Assembly: GCA_002480565.1 (NCBI GenBank) | Contig: DLCK01000028.1 | Location: forward strand, 173,185-191,860 | Origin: Phycisphaerales bacterium UBA7800 | GTDB lineage: Bacteria > Planctomycetota > Phycisphaerae > Phycisphaerales > Phycisphaeraceae | Length of the DNA: 18,676 bases | Direction of reading: 5' to 3' | Part shown: positions 1 through 8,189 of the stretch, piece after piece | How positions within the stretch are numbered: position 1 is the stretch's first letter | How the letters are laid out: the number at the start of each line of letters is the position of its first letter | Position numbers and translations under genes: made by a program | Notes under the pieces: model-generated | What the model was told of the DNA's origin: nothing | Seen by the model: only the letters and a program-made list of their open reading frames with translations | The model's database searches: none

Positions 1-130
1 TGTGAAATGACGTGCATAATGTCCCTACGCGGGAGTGACGGAGGGTGGAGATTAATTGTTTGAACGGCTCTAAATATGCCATGGACTTATCTGTTCATGC
101 CTAGCAGGCTGTCAGAATGGTTACTGCCAA

Positions 131-847
131 TCAATCGACAAAGCCGTAGTTGTCCAAATTGCCAGCCATGTCACGATGAAGGTAAAAGTAATTGAATTTG
201 CTGAGGCGACCGACCACATGGCCATCCATGAACAGGACACTGGGCTTTTCGTCGTGGGCATCGATTGATATGGAAGTGCGTTCAGCCATGTAGTGCTGCG
301 TTCTTGTACCTGTCCACTGAACGGCATCAGCAACCCATAACATGTTGGTCGGCTGATCGTATTCCTTGGATGCGATGGTTGTACTGCCTGATTGGTATCC
401 CGAATCGTAGACCACTGATCCCAGTCGGAAATAGGTCGGGTAAACCGGCGAGCTAATCGTGGCACGCATGGTGTAAGTGCTGATATACGTCCCACCCGCA
501 GACGGCAACTCAGGGCAGGCCAGAATCGTCGGCCGTTTGTATTCCGTTCTTTCCTTGATGTAGCCTTGCTTGACCATGAGGTAGCCCCATGTGTTTCTGG
601 GGTAAGCTTCCCAATCACCTTTGGCGGCCGGCGCCCAATCCTTGAAATCATTGACATACTGCATCAGAGTGATGCCCAGTTGACGCTGATTGGCCTGACA
701 CTTGATGCTTCGGGCAGCGACACGAGCCTTGGCCAGCGAAGGCAGCAGAATCGAAATCAACAAGGAAATGATGGAAATCACCACCAACAGTTCAATCAAT
801 GTAAAGGCGGCAGAATGGGAACAGGATCGTGTTCTTTGCATTGTCAT
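131..847 (-). CDS. Prepilin-like protein with type IV pilin leader and H-x9-DG motif
   Basis: A 238-residue protein with a type IV prepilin or type II pseudopilin N-terminus. A short basic leader ends in Ala14, followed by FTLIE (15-19) and a long hydrophobic helix to about residue 38. Position -1 is Ala rather than the usual Gly. Near the C-terminus His198 is followed by exactly nine residues and then Asp208-Gly209, inside VLFMDGH. This is the H-x9-DG motif of the large planctomycete family of prepilin-processed proteins. Members are thought to be cut by a PilD-type peptidase and displayed at the envelope; the individual role is unknown. The first ATG is used here, but a second ATG two codons on lies 9 nt from an AGGAG box and may be the true start. 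The gene diverges from the AraR-like regulator, and a putative operator overlaps its likely -10 box, so regulation by that protein is inferred. Confidence 0.88.
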   Translation of the reverse strand: MTMQRTRSCSHSAAFTLIELLVVISIISLLISILLPSLAKARVAARSIKCQANQRQLGITLMQYVNDFKDWAPAAKGDWEAYPRNTWGYLMVKQGYIKERTEYKRPTILACPELPSAGGTYISTYTMRATISSPVYPTYFRLGSVVYDSGYQSGSTTIASKEYDQPTNMLWVADAVQWTGTRTQHYMAERTSISIDAHDEKPSVLFMDGHVVGRLSKFNYFYLHRDMAGNLDNYGFVD

Positions 848-891
848 GCTCTCCTGAATGACGGGAATACAGTCTGAATCGGACGAGGCAT

Positions 892-908
892 TATGTATCG
901 ATGCAAAA
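892..908. promoter_or_regulatory. Putative operator O1, overlapping the prepilin-gene -10 box
   Basis: The 17-mer TATGTATCGATGCAAAA occurs here and again at 1090-1106, with no mismatch. Its core TGTATCGATGCA (894-905) pairs with its own reverse complement at 10 of 12 positions, the form expected for a dimeric GntR or LacI-type operator. On the minus strand CATAAT (890-895), one base from the TATAAT consensus, overlaps the site and could be the -10 box of the prepilin gene about 45 nt upstream of its start. Bound repressor would then block that promoter. The repeat is seen directly; the operator role is inferred. Confidence 0.6.
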
Positions 909-1089
909 TATTAGTCACCAATCTGTCATGAATCAAGCCATGGATTCAAAATATTATGCAGATGTGATCTGTTTTGCATTTTATTGGGCCTGATAACCGA
1001 AAACAGGACATTAATCGAGTGAATGTGAATCCAGAATTCGACATTGAAGCAGAAATTGAAAATATTTTTAGCAGACCGATTGACATTTG

Positions 1090-1106
1090 TATGTATCGAT
1101 GCAAAA
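1090..1106. promoter_or_regulatory. Putative operator O2, before the regulator start
   Basis: This is the second exact copy of the 17-mer, 198 bp from O1, with its near-palindromic core at 1092-1103. It lies just downstream of a perfect TTGACA (1080-1085), a possible -35 box, and ends 8 nt before the regulator's preferred ATG at 1114. No good -10 box is visible at the matching spacing. The position suggests autorepression, with O1 and O2 possibly bridged by a DNA loop. Confidence 0.58.
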
Positions 1107-1113
1107 ATTCAGC

Positions 1114-2211
1114 ATGACTGTACCCCTTAGCGCAACCAAGCATTACAAGGTGACCCAGCAACTTCGCCAGAAAGTTGTTGGTTTGCAACCAGGTGAGCAG
1201 ATTCCAACACATCGCTCATTGATGCAGGAGTTTGATGCATCGCAGGCCACCATTGACCGAGCCTTGACGACACTCAGACGCGAAGGACTCGTCAGTCGCC
1301 GCGATGGTTCCAGGCGTCTGATTGTGCGCGATGTGATTGAGAATGTTGCCTTACGCGTTCGTATCATCCGACCTGATTGGCCGTCGAATGTGTATGACTT
1401 GATTTGCCGAAGCGTTGCCCAATTGGGACATGAACGGGATTGGCTTTTTGAGTATTCGTTCTATCGAACCATGGAAGGTTTGGACATGGAACATGCCCTT
1501 GGCAATGGGCAAGCTGGGGTGATTTTAACAACCAATGAAGCGATTCCCGATCATTTGACCAAAGCTTTTGCCAAGCCTCGTGTACCATTGGTGATGGTTC
1601 AGGATCATCGACCGGAATTGATGACCAATACGGTTTGTATTGACGATCGCCAAATGGCTTGCATGGGAGTCAATCATCTCGTTGAACATGGACACCGTCG
1701 CATACTATTGGTTTTACCCACAACCAGTACGGGGCCAATGCAGGATTGCGCTTCGGGTTGGAAACAGATACTCAATGAGAATCATCAAAAAAATATTGAC
1801 GAATTATTGCTGGATATGAATACCCCAGCGGGTCAAGATTCTCGGAAGAATTGCTATGAGCAATTCAAACAATATCTTCAAACGAAGCATACTCAGTTTT
1901 CAGCAATTTATTGTGCCAATGCAGAAGTTATGTTTGCAGTCATGCGTGTGCTCAATGAGTTGAAGATTGATGTGCCTCAGCAAGTCAGTGTTGTCAGTGC
2001 CGATAGTCGCGAAGAAGATGCTGCTTATCAGGTGCCACCTGTGACTTCGATGACCTATGACCCCGATGCCCAGGCTCAAGCTGTGGTAAGGCTCTTAGAG
2101 CAGCAGATCAACCATCCGAGCAAAACCGCCAAAGAAGTCTGGATACAAGGTTACCTGCAGGAACGACAAAGTGTCGGGAAGTTTTCCGGAAAGCTGTTGG
2201 GTGAGACTTAA
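1114..2211 (+). CDS. AraR-like transcriptional regulator (GntR winged helix plus LacI-type sensor)
   Basis: A 365-residue DNA-binding regulator of the hybrid AraR type. Residues about 8-72 form a GntR-family winged helix, with PGEQIPTHRSLMQEFDASQ, ATIDRALTTLRREGLV and a basic wing SRRDGSRR. The remainder resembles the periplasmic-binding-protein-like sensor of LacI repressors, including GVNHLVEHGHRRILLV, VSVVSADSREED and a closing VTSMTYDP segment. Such proteins usually repress sugar-use genes until a sugar ligand releases them; the ligand cannot be read here. In-frame starts also exist at TTG 1087 and ATG 1099. ATG 1114 is preferred because the domain begins directly after it and the operator repeat then lies outside the coding region. 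No start has a clear Shine-Dalgarno sequence. The neighbours suggest control of the prepilin gene, itself and perhaps the downstream hydrolase. Confidence 0.87.
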   Translation: MTVPLSATKHYKVTQQLRQKVVGLQPGEQIPTHRSLMQEFDASQATIDRALTTLRREGLVSRRDGSRRLIVRDVIENVALRVRIIRPDWPSNVYDLICRSVAQLGHERDWLFEYSFYRTMEGLDMEHALGNGQAGVILTTNEAIPDHLTKAFAKPRVPLVMVQDHRPELMTNTVCIDDRQMACMGVNHLVEHGHRRILLVLPTTSTGPMQDCASGWKQILNENHQKNIDELLLDMNTPAGQDSRKNCYEQFKQYLQTKHTQFSAIYCANAEVMFAVMRVLNELKIDVPQQVSVVSADSREEDAAYQVPPVTSMTYDPDAQAQAVVRLLEQQINHPSKTAKEVWIQGYLQERQSVGKFSGKLLGET

Positions 2212-2309
2212 ATCCTCATTCTCAAATTTATAAATCATCAATGTTTTTTGGGCAGTCCTGTTTCGCATCAGGCTGGTCATATACGTCTTTTTGCATTTGG
2301 AGTTGCCCC

Positions 2310-4907
2310 TTGAATATCAAATCCGATCGAATGATCTGCATGTTACTGGGACTGATTTTAAGCTTGATTTGTACCACGAAGCTTCATGCTCAGATGAATC
2401 CCAAGACGCAAGGTATAGCCAGTAAAATTCCCGTGTTCTGTCAAGAGTGGCATGTCTGGTGGGGGTTTAGTTACACACATCCAAACCGTGCGATGAGTCA
2501 CATGAGCACGCGGTTAACCAGTGACATGCAGCCGTGGCGGATGCAGTGGGATCGCAACGGTTATCCTTATGTCGGCATATATGACTCCACCAATGCGGAT
2601 GTGATTCGCTGGCAGATACAGTGCATGAAAGCAGCAGGAATCCAATCAACTGTTGTCATGATTCACCCGGAGTTGTCCAAGGGAATTACCTTCCTCAATG
2701 AAGAGCAATTGTTCCTGCCCATCCTCGACCTGGCAGCTGAACAGGACTATCAGATTTTCTACATGGATGAAGTTGCTTTCCGTAAAGGCTCGGTTTGTCA
2801 GGAACCGGACATCATGGCAAAGCGCATTATTCGTTTTCTGAAAATCGTCAAGGATCACCCGGGCTTTTTGAAAATTGATGGTAAGCCGGTCTACTACTAC
2901 CAGACCTTCGGCTACTGGCCAGGTGTCGAAGCGACCACAAAGATGATGCAAGCCGTCGAACAGGAAGTCGGCGAAGTGTATTGGATGATTTTTGGTGATG
3001 TCAATAAAGTTAGTCAAGTCCCACAAGTCGACGCGATTATTTCTTCTGCCAGTAATCATCGCAGTGAAAGTAAGCATCGAAACGTTGACTTCTCGATCCA
3101 GGATCCAGCTAAGACCATCGCAATTGGCCATAAACAAAACAAAAAAATTGGCGACATGATCTATCCCAAATTTGATGGGACGGCTCAACCCTGGCGTCAA
3201 CGTAAAGTCGGTGTCTATGGCAAATCAGCACGGACTTTTGAAATGCATGTCGAAGCTACCATGCAGGATAAACCCGACTTTATCATGCTTTCAAGTTGGA
3301 ACGATTATGAAGAAGGTGCCAACTTTGAACCAGCATGGGATATTGATGGTTTAACGGATGATCCGTTCCTCTACTGTCGAATGATTGCACATCTCAAAGG
3401 TAAGGCATTCGTCGAGCCAGCCAACCCGCCCAAGGAGTCGGTGATCCCCATGATTTGGGAAAAGCTTGGTTATGGCGACGGTGCTGGACCCATCATCGAC
3501 CGAGTGTACCGATCCCATCAACGTGGCGGGGCCATGTGGGTTTATGCACGTGACACGGTCAGCCCTGTTGTGGAATTGGAAGTGACATGGGATGGCGATC
3601 GCTACTGGAAAGCTGCACAACCCGGTGAATCCAAAGACACTGGCAATATCAAAATCACAGAAGGTGACCTTGGCCCATCCTATGCAGTCAAAGGCATCAT
3701 GGGCGATTTTCAGATTGGTTGTGCCCGTGAACTAACCTCAACGTCCCAGAGGTTTGATCTGGGTTCTACAGCACATGAATTAGGTGACCAGCCGTGGATC
3801 GCAGCCGGTTGGGCATTTGAACCTACATCCCCGCTTGCGGGTTTGAAAGTCCTGGCCAGGTCAGTGAATCAAATTGCACTTTCCGAACCGATGGGTTCAA
3901 TCAGAACACATGTGACGCTGCCACTAAAACCCGCCAACAAGCCGCGCGAGATATCCGTTGAGGCATGGGAAGGTTGGCAGAGTATGCTTGCCATGCCCCC
4001 ACGTGCGATTGACCTGAAGAATGATCCGACGCTTGAAATTGTAGGCCGCGGTCGTCGGCTTGCGACGCTCAGTGTGTTGGGCCAACCACGTGAATCACGC
4101 TTTGTCACACAAACTCCTGAGATACTGGATGAAAAAGGGCTGTCAGTCTGTTACCGATTTGAAATGCCAGACAAGATTCTCGACACCCCCGGCGTTCATT
4201 TTGCATGGATTCGTGCCAAGGATTCTGCAGGTAACTGGGGTTCACCAAAATTCGTTGCGATCCCTAACTTCGAGAGCGCTTGGCCGGAGTTGGAGAAACC
4301 TGTCGTTGAGGTTGAATCGTTGGTTGCTCCTGCTGATGCGGTTATTGCCGACGATATGATCAACAAGGATAAGTGGCAGGGTAACGCTCGAATCCAAAGC
4401 CAACAGCAAATTGTTGACTCATCGGTCTTGCTGGTCACAAACAACATTATTAAACGTCCGATGGATCAGCCGATCAAAGGTTCGTTTACTTTAACCATGG
4501 ACATGTTGCATACCAACTATCAACGCGGTGGTGTCGTTGCTGTGATGAATGCCTCAGCAACACAAGGCTATGGATTGCTATGGGATTCTTCCAATGAAAA
4601 ATACCATGAAGGGCAAGGCGCTGTTTGTCTGATGAAGTTTGATGAATCCAAATCTTTTGTCTATTCCACGCGTGGCAAGTCAATTTCCAAACGTGTGTCC
4701 AGTGGACATTCAGCCGTGCAATGGCCAATGGCTAAGATGCGATTGATTTATGACTCAGAAAAAGGCGAGTTGAAACTCTCAGTTGATGGCGTCGTTAAAG
4801 GTGTCGCAAAAGACGCAGACTTCAAGGCATTTACTCAGTTGGTCATTCGTGGCAATACCGCTCAGTTGTATGACAACATCGTGCTAAGACCCGGTGTACA
4901 TGAGTAA
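2310..4907 (+). CDS. Secreted GH99-like glycoside hydrolase with C-terminal beta-sandwich
   Basis: An 865-residue exported protein. Residues 1-28 form a signal peptide: NIKSDR, a hydrophobic stretch, then a probable cleavage site at LHA-Q. Residues about 40-370 resemble the GH99/GH71-like TIM barrel, with FCQEWHVWWGFSYTHPN, IYYMDE-type and GKPVYYYQTFGYWP segments and SSWNDYEEGANFEP at 328-341. In GH99 endo-mannosidases the equivalent loop is WNEWHEG and carries the catalytic acids; here Asp332 and Glu335 would take their places. The middle part looks like immunoglobulin-type beta modules. The last 200 residues (TLTMDM, KMRLIYDSEKGELKLSVDG, LYDNIVLRPG) look like a LamG or DUF1080-type sandwich that may bind glycan. 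TTG 2310 is chosen because GGAG (2299-2302) lies 7 nt before it and it gives a basic signal-peptide start; ATG 2331 is the alternative. The substrate is unknown, with alpha-mannan-like glycans a guess from family. Confidence 0.75.
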   Translation: MNIKSDRMICMLLGLILSLICTTKLHAQMNPKTQGIASKIPVFCQEWHVWWGFSYTHPNRAMSHMSTRLTSDMQPWRMQWDRNGYPYVGIYDSTNADVIRWQIQCMKAAGIQSTVVMIHPELSKGITFLNEEQLFLPILDLAAEQDYQIFYMDEVAFRKGSVCQEPDIMAKRIIRFLKIVKDHPGFLKIDGKPVYYYQTFGYWPGVEATTKMMQAVEQEVGEVYWMIFGDVNKVSQVPQVDAIISSASNHRSESKHRNVDFSIQDPAKTIAIGHKQNKKIGDMIYPKFDGTAQPWRQRKVGVYGKSARTFEMHVEATMQDKPDFIMLSSWNDYEEGANFEPAWDIDGLTDDPFLYCRMIAHLKGKAFVEPANPPKESVIPMIWEKLGYGDGAGPIIDRVYRSHQRGGAMWVYARDTVSPVVELEVTWDGDRYWKAAQPGESKDTGNIKITEGDLGPSYAVKGIMGDFQIGCARELTSTSQRFDLGSTAHELGDQPWIAAGWAFEPTSPLAGLKVLARSVNQIALSEPMGSIRTHVTLPLKPANKPREISVEAWEGWQSMLAMPPRAIDLKNDPTLEIVGRGRRLATLSVLGQPRESRFVTQTPEILDEKGLSVCYRFEMPDKILDTPGVHFAWIRAKDSAGNWGSPKFVAIPNFESAWPELEKPVVEVESLVAPADAVIADDMINKDKWQGNARIQSQQQIVDSSVLLVTNNIIKRPMDQPIKGSFTLTMDMLHTNYQRGGVVAVMNASATQGYGLLWDSSNEKYHEGQGAVCLMKFDESKSFVYSTRGKSISKRVSSGHSAVQWPMAKMRLIYDSEKGELKLSVDGVVKGVAKDADFKAFTQLVIRGNTAQLYDNIVLRPGVHE

Positions 4908-4944
4908 CAATTTTCAACACTTTGATTGAAACCCAAATGGGTAA

Positions 4945-4989
4945 TTAAAAAACCAGAGCAGGTGGCAATGCCTGCTCTGGTTTTATTTT
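4945..4989. terminator. Strong bidirectional intrinsic terminator
   Basis: AACCAGAGCAGG (4951-4962) pairs perfectly with CCTGCTCTGGTT (4971-4982) around an 8-nt loop, and flanking A and T runs extend the stem. The plus strand ends in TTTTATTTTT; the minus strand ends in a matching T-rich run from the A-rich left side. It sits between the convergent hydrolase gene and purH and can serve both. Confidence 0.93.
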
Positions 4990-5007
4990 TGTCATATCGA
5001 AATTGAA

Positions 5008-6609
5008 TCAGTGTCTAAAATGACGACGACCGGTGAACAGCAATGTCACTCCCGCGTCGATGCAGGCAGAGATGGTTTCGTCATCACGCTTGGAGCCGCC
5101 AGGTTGGACGATGGCTTTAACGCCTGCAGCAATGAGCAGGTCCGGACCATCACGGAATGGGAAGAAGGCGTCCGAAGCAGCAACGCTATCTGTCGAACGA
5201 TTCTGATCCTTGACGTTGGCCTTTTGGATGGCGATCTTGCACGATTCGACACGATCCATTTGGCCCGCACCTGCACCAACCAAGGCGCCATCTTTTGCCA
5301 GGGTGATGGCGTTTGATTTGACATGTTTGACTGCTGCCCATGCGACCGCCAGATCAGCGAGCTGTTCATCGGTGGGTTTGGGGCCTGCCATATGTTGCCA
5401 TGTTTTAGGTGTCATATCCACAAGGTCACGTTGCTGAACAAGGACACCGCCCAGGATGCGTTTCATGTCAGCTTGCGCCGGATCACGATGTGCCGGATCG
5501 TCAATCTTGCCAACAGCTAAAAGGCGGACATTCTTCCATCGTTCTGAGAGCAGTTTCAAAGCCTCGTCGTCATAGCCTGGTGCCACGATGACTTCCAGGA
5601 ATTTCTGACCTTCGGTGATACTTTGCGCAGTTGCCAGATCGACTTGTTTGTTGACTGCAACGATCCCGCCGAAGGCTGCCATGGGATCGCCAGCGTATGC
5701 TTTTTCAAAAGCGGTTTTCAAATCATCTGCCACGCCACAACCACAGGGGTTTGTATGTTTGACGACAACTGCTGCAGGCTTGTCGAATTCTTTGACCAGT
5801 TCCAATGCCGCGGAGGCGTCATAGAGATTGTTGAAGCTCAGTTGCTTGCCATGAAGTTGCTTGGCGTTGACCACGTTGGCTTCGGTGCAATTGGGGTCTT
5901 TGTACAGTGCCGCTTTTTGGTGAGGGTTTTCACCGTAACGCAGTTCGTCCGCGCGATCCATGCGGATAAGCAGGGCAGTTCCAAACACACCATCAGCGGT
6001 GGTGGTGTCCAGACGGGTCTGCATCCATTGCGCGATGGCAGTGTCATAAGCAGCCGTCCGGGCGAATGCCGCTGCTGCAAAACGCTTGCGAATTTCCAGA
6101 CTCGTTGCACCGTCATTGGCGGTCAGATCATTAATCAGGGCGTCATATTGAGTCGGACTGGTGACGACTGTAACAAACGCATGATTCTTCGAGGCACTGC
6201 GGAGCATGCTCGGCCCACCGATGTCGATTTGTTCGATGGCTTCTTCGTCAGCAACATCTTCATTGGCAATGGTGCGTTCAAAGGGATACAGATTCACACA
6301 GACCAGATCAATGGGGTCGATGCCATGTTCTTTCATGGATGCCACATGCCCGTCATTGTCACGCAGTCCCAGCAAGCCGCCGTGGACACGAGGGTGCAGC
6401 GTTTTGACACGACCATCCATCATTTCCGGGAACCCGGTCACTTCATCAATTGGGGTTACTTCCAAACCCGCATCGCTCAATGCCTTGGCTGTACCGCCGG
6501 TGGAGATTAACTGCACACCATACTTGGCTAAGGACTTGGCAAAGGGAATCAGGTCGGTCTTATCACTAACCGAAAGCAACGCACGACGCACAGGCACCAG
6601 ATCGGACAT
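5008..6609 (-). CDS. purH: Bifunctional AICAR transformylase / IMP cyclohydrolase
   Basis: A complete 533-residue PurH, which carries out the last two steps of de novo purine synthesis: formylation of AICAR from 10-formyl-THF and ring closure to IMP, in the cytosol. Residues 1 to about 150 are the MGS-like cyclohydrolase domain (ALLSVSDKT, LISTGGTA, DGRVKTLHPRVHGGLL, NLYPFE, IDIGGPSMLRSA). The transformylase domain follows from about 200, with LRYGENPHQ, LSFNNLYDASAAL, the catalytic Lys284-His285 in KHTNPCG, SNAITLAKDG, GAGAGQMDRVES and SDAFFPFRDG. Length is normal for the family (about 510-535). A GGAG box lies 7 nt before the ATG, inside a small hairpin. The gene ends next to the bidirectional terminator. 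It lies 140 nt downstream of the PQQ-repeat gene on the same strand and may share its transcript, although nothing links the functions. Confidence 0.98.
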   Translation of the reverse strand: MSDLVPVRRALLSVSDKTDLIPFAKSLAKYGVQLISTGGTAKALSDAGLEVTPIDEVTGFPEMMDGRVKTLHPRVHGGLLGLRDNDGHVASMKEHGIDPIDLVCVNLYPFERTIANEDVADEEAIEQIDIGGPSMLRSASKNHAFVTVVTSPTQYDALINDLTANDGATSLEIRKRFAAAAFARTAAYDTAIAQWMQTRLDTTTADGVFGTALLIRMDRADELRYGENPHQKAALYKDPNCTEANVVNAKQLHGKQLSFNNLYDASAALELVKEFDKPAAVVVKHTNPCGCGVADDLKTAFEKAYAGDPMAAFGGIVAVNKQVDLATAQSITEGQKFLEVIVAPGYDDEALKLLSERWKNVRLLAVGKIDDPAHRDPAQADMKRILGGVLVQQRDLVDMTPKTWQHMAGPKPTDEQLADLAVAWAAVKHVKSNAITLAKDGALVGAGAGQMDRVESCKIAIQKANVKDQNRSTDSVAASDAFFPFRDGPDLLIAAGVKAIVQPGGSKRDDETISACIDAGVTLLFTGRRHFRH

Positions 6610-6611
6610 TC

Positions 6612-6626
6612 ATCTTCTCCGAAGAT
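6612..6626 (-). promoter_or_regulatory. Small hairpin over the purH ribosome binding site
   Basis: On the minus strand ATCTTC (6621-6626) pairs perfectly with GAAGAT (6612-6617) around a GGA loop. The GGAG ribosome binding site is formed by the loop plus the first stem base, and the hairpin ends 2 nt before the purH ATG. It could modulate translation, but the stem is only six pairs with two G-C pairs and may be chance. Confidence 0.3.
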
Positions 6627-6749
6627 CGAGTTAAACAATCAATAACAAAACAGACGTATATCATACCCCAGAAACTCAAGCCATGTCGACAGTCCCAATG
6701 TCAGCGTTTGATGACTTGTTCACAGTTGATTTCAAAAGAAAACAGAATT

Positions 6750-8051
6750 TTATCGTTGAAGTTTAAGCAGACGCCCCGTCTTGGTGATGACAAGGGATTG
6801 TTTGTTGCCCAGAGCTATCATGTCAGTGAGGGCAGCGGTTGGAATCTGGGAAACAGTCTTGCCTGTGTTTTTGTCAAGAACCCAGAGACTATCGCTTTTG
6901 TGGCAGTAGATGTACTCGTCATCACTGTCGTAAGGCATAAGCAGTTCATTGGTCTGCCAGATCGGTTTGCCAGTTTGGATATCCAAGGCAATCAAGCCGT
7001 TACCGGTAATAGGTAGTAAAGCCATATCGCCCATGACATGGGGTTGATGCGTCAGTGCACGCTTGGCATGGTATCGCCAAAGATCGTTTCCAAACGTCAT
7101 ATCCAATGCGTAGAGTGTTTGGTCTTCACTGGGAATCAACACGATGTTCTGCTCAACGGCAATCGCACCCGGTGCGGAAATTTGCCGGAAGGCTCGTCCC
7201 TTCCAAGAGGGTGTGCCATCATTGGCATTGAGCAATATGTACACGCCGCTGGAATCACCGACAAAGACTGACGCAGGGGATGCAACAGGATGGGCGGTGA
7301 TACCAGCCTGCATCTGGTAACTCCACTTGGGGAAACCAGTGTTGATATCATGGCCGAAAATACGACCATTGAGTCCGCCAAATATCGCAAAATTGTTGAC
7401 ATGGGCCGGTGAATTGTTAACCACTGCCTTGAGTTCTACAAATTCTGCCAGACGCCCCGTACGAAGATCGATCTTGAACATATGCGTTTCACTGTTGACG
7501 CAGATGTAATCCTCATGTCTAAAGGGCGTGTAAAACCGATCCGTATACTGACCATGGATTTGACGCCAGACAATGCTGCCGTCACGAAGGTTAATCACCG
7601 TAAACAGATTGCTTGGGACTTCAACGGTGACCAGGAATCCACCTTCAAGTACGGCCCAGCAACTGATGCGTTCACTTTTGGGCACATCAAGATTGCTGGC
7701 CCAATGAACCTTTAGTCCTGAGCGAAGCAATTCCGATGCAGCGATGGGGAAATCGTTTCGGAAGCTGCTTGATTGCTGAGGGTCTTGGACATTTTGGGCT
7801 TTGCGGACATCGACGAATGGGATCAGTGAGATCGTGCCACGGACCAGTGAATCAGCCGCGTTGAATGTCGAGCCGATGACCTTTCCGGTTCCACCAATCG
7901 TACCTGCGATGATACCTGGGTCGGACTTGGTGACTTTACTTTTTTGGACAGGTTGGGACGTTTGAACATCAGTGGCCTGCTTATTGGCACACCCCAAAGT
8001 GATCGTCAGACAACAGGTCAAGAGCAACAGCGTCCATTGCTTGATCTTCAT
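6750..8051 (-). CDS. PQQ-like beta-propeller protein, probable lipoprotein
   Basis: A 433-residue exported protein. Residues 1-20 are a lipoprotein-type signal (MKIKQ, a hydrophobic stretch, then LTITLGC with Cys21). The lipobox is loose, with Thr at -3. A low-complexity linker and a predicted helical stretch precede the propeller from about residue 110. The propeller shows repeated G-x3-W blade ends: DGSIVWRQ, NTGFPKWSY, NDGTPSWKG, FGNDLWRYH, QTGKPIWQT and NTGKTVSQI. This fits six to eight PQQ-type blades, as in BamB-like scaffolds. No quinone-binding or dehydrogenase residues are evident, so a protein-binding or structural envelope role is more likely than an enzyme. The start at 8051 is chosen over the upstream in-frame ATG at 8129 because AGGAG lies 9 nt before it and the signal peptide then begins at residue 1. 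It diverges from lipA across about 140 nt. Confidence 0.85.
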   Translation of the reverse strand: MKIKQWTLLLLTCCLTITLGCANKQATDVQTSQPVQKSKVTKSDPGIIAGTIGGTGKVIGSTFNAADSLVRGTISLIPFVDVRKAQNVQDPQQSSSFRNDFPIAASELLRSGLKVHWASNLDVPKSERISCWAVLEGGFLVTVEVPSNLFTVINLRDGSIVWRQIHGQYTDRFYTPFRHEDYICVNSETHMFKIDLRTGRLAEFVELKAVVNNSPAHVNNFAIFGGLNGRIFGHDINTGFPKWSYQMQAGITAHPVASPASVFVGDSSGVYILLNANDGTPSWKGRAFRQISAPGAIAVEQNIVLIPSEDQTLYALDMTFGNDLWRYHAKRALTHQPHVMGDMALLPITGNGLIALDIQTGKPIWQTNELLMPYDSDDEYIYCHKSDSLWVLDKNTGKTVSQIPTAALTDMIALGNKQSLVITKTGRLLKLQR

Positions 8052-8189
8052 AAGTGCGAACTCCTGAGCAGAATGAGCGGCGTGGGAATAGCCAAGTATC
8101 GACGCCCAAACGGTTTTGGTCAAGTTCAAGTCACCCGCAGAACCAAAAGTCTATCATTCATCACGAATTCCTGCTAAACTGCTCGTCTT

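Noticed and set aside
121..657. Second minus-strand frame overlapping the prepilin-like gene
   Set aside because: The other frame carries the FTLIE leader and H-x9-DG motif; this one is a frame shadow.
2285..2299. TTTTTGCAT before the hydrolase start as a third operator
   Set aside because: Only a half-site is present, with no ATCGAT centre.
5623..6510. Long open frame of 295 codons on the plus strand opposite purH
   Set aside because: It lies wholly inside a clear purH gene, has no recognisable motif and is explained by codon bias of the opposite strand.
6206..6634. Plus-strand open frame of 142 codons over the purH 5' end
   Set aside because: Shadow of purH, low-complexity Ser/Pro-rich translation, no ribosome binding site.
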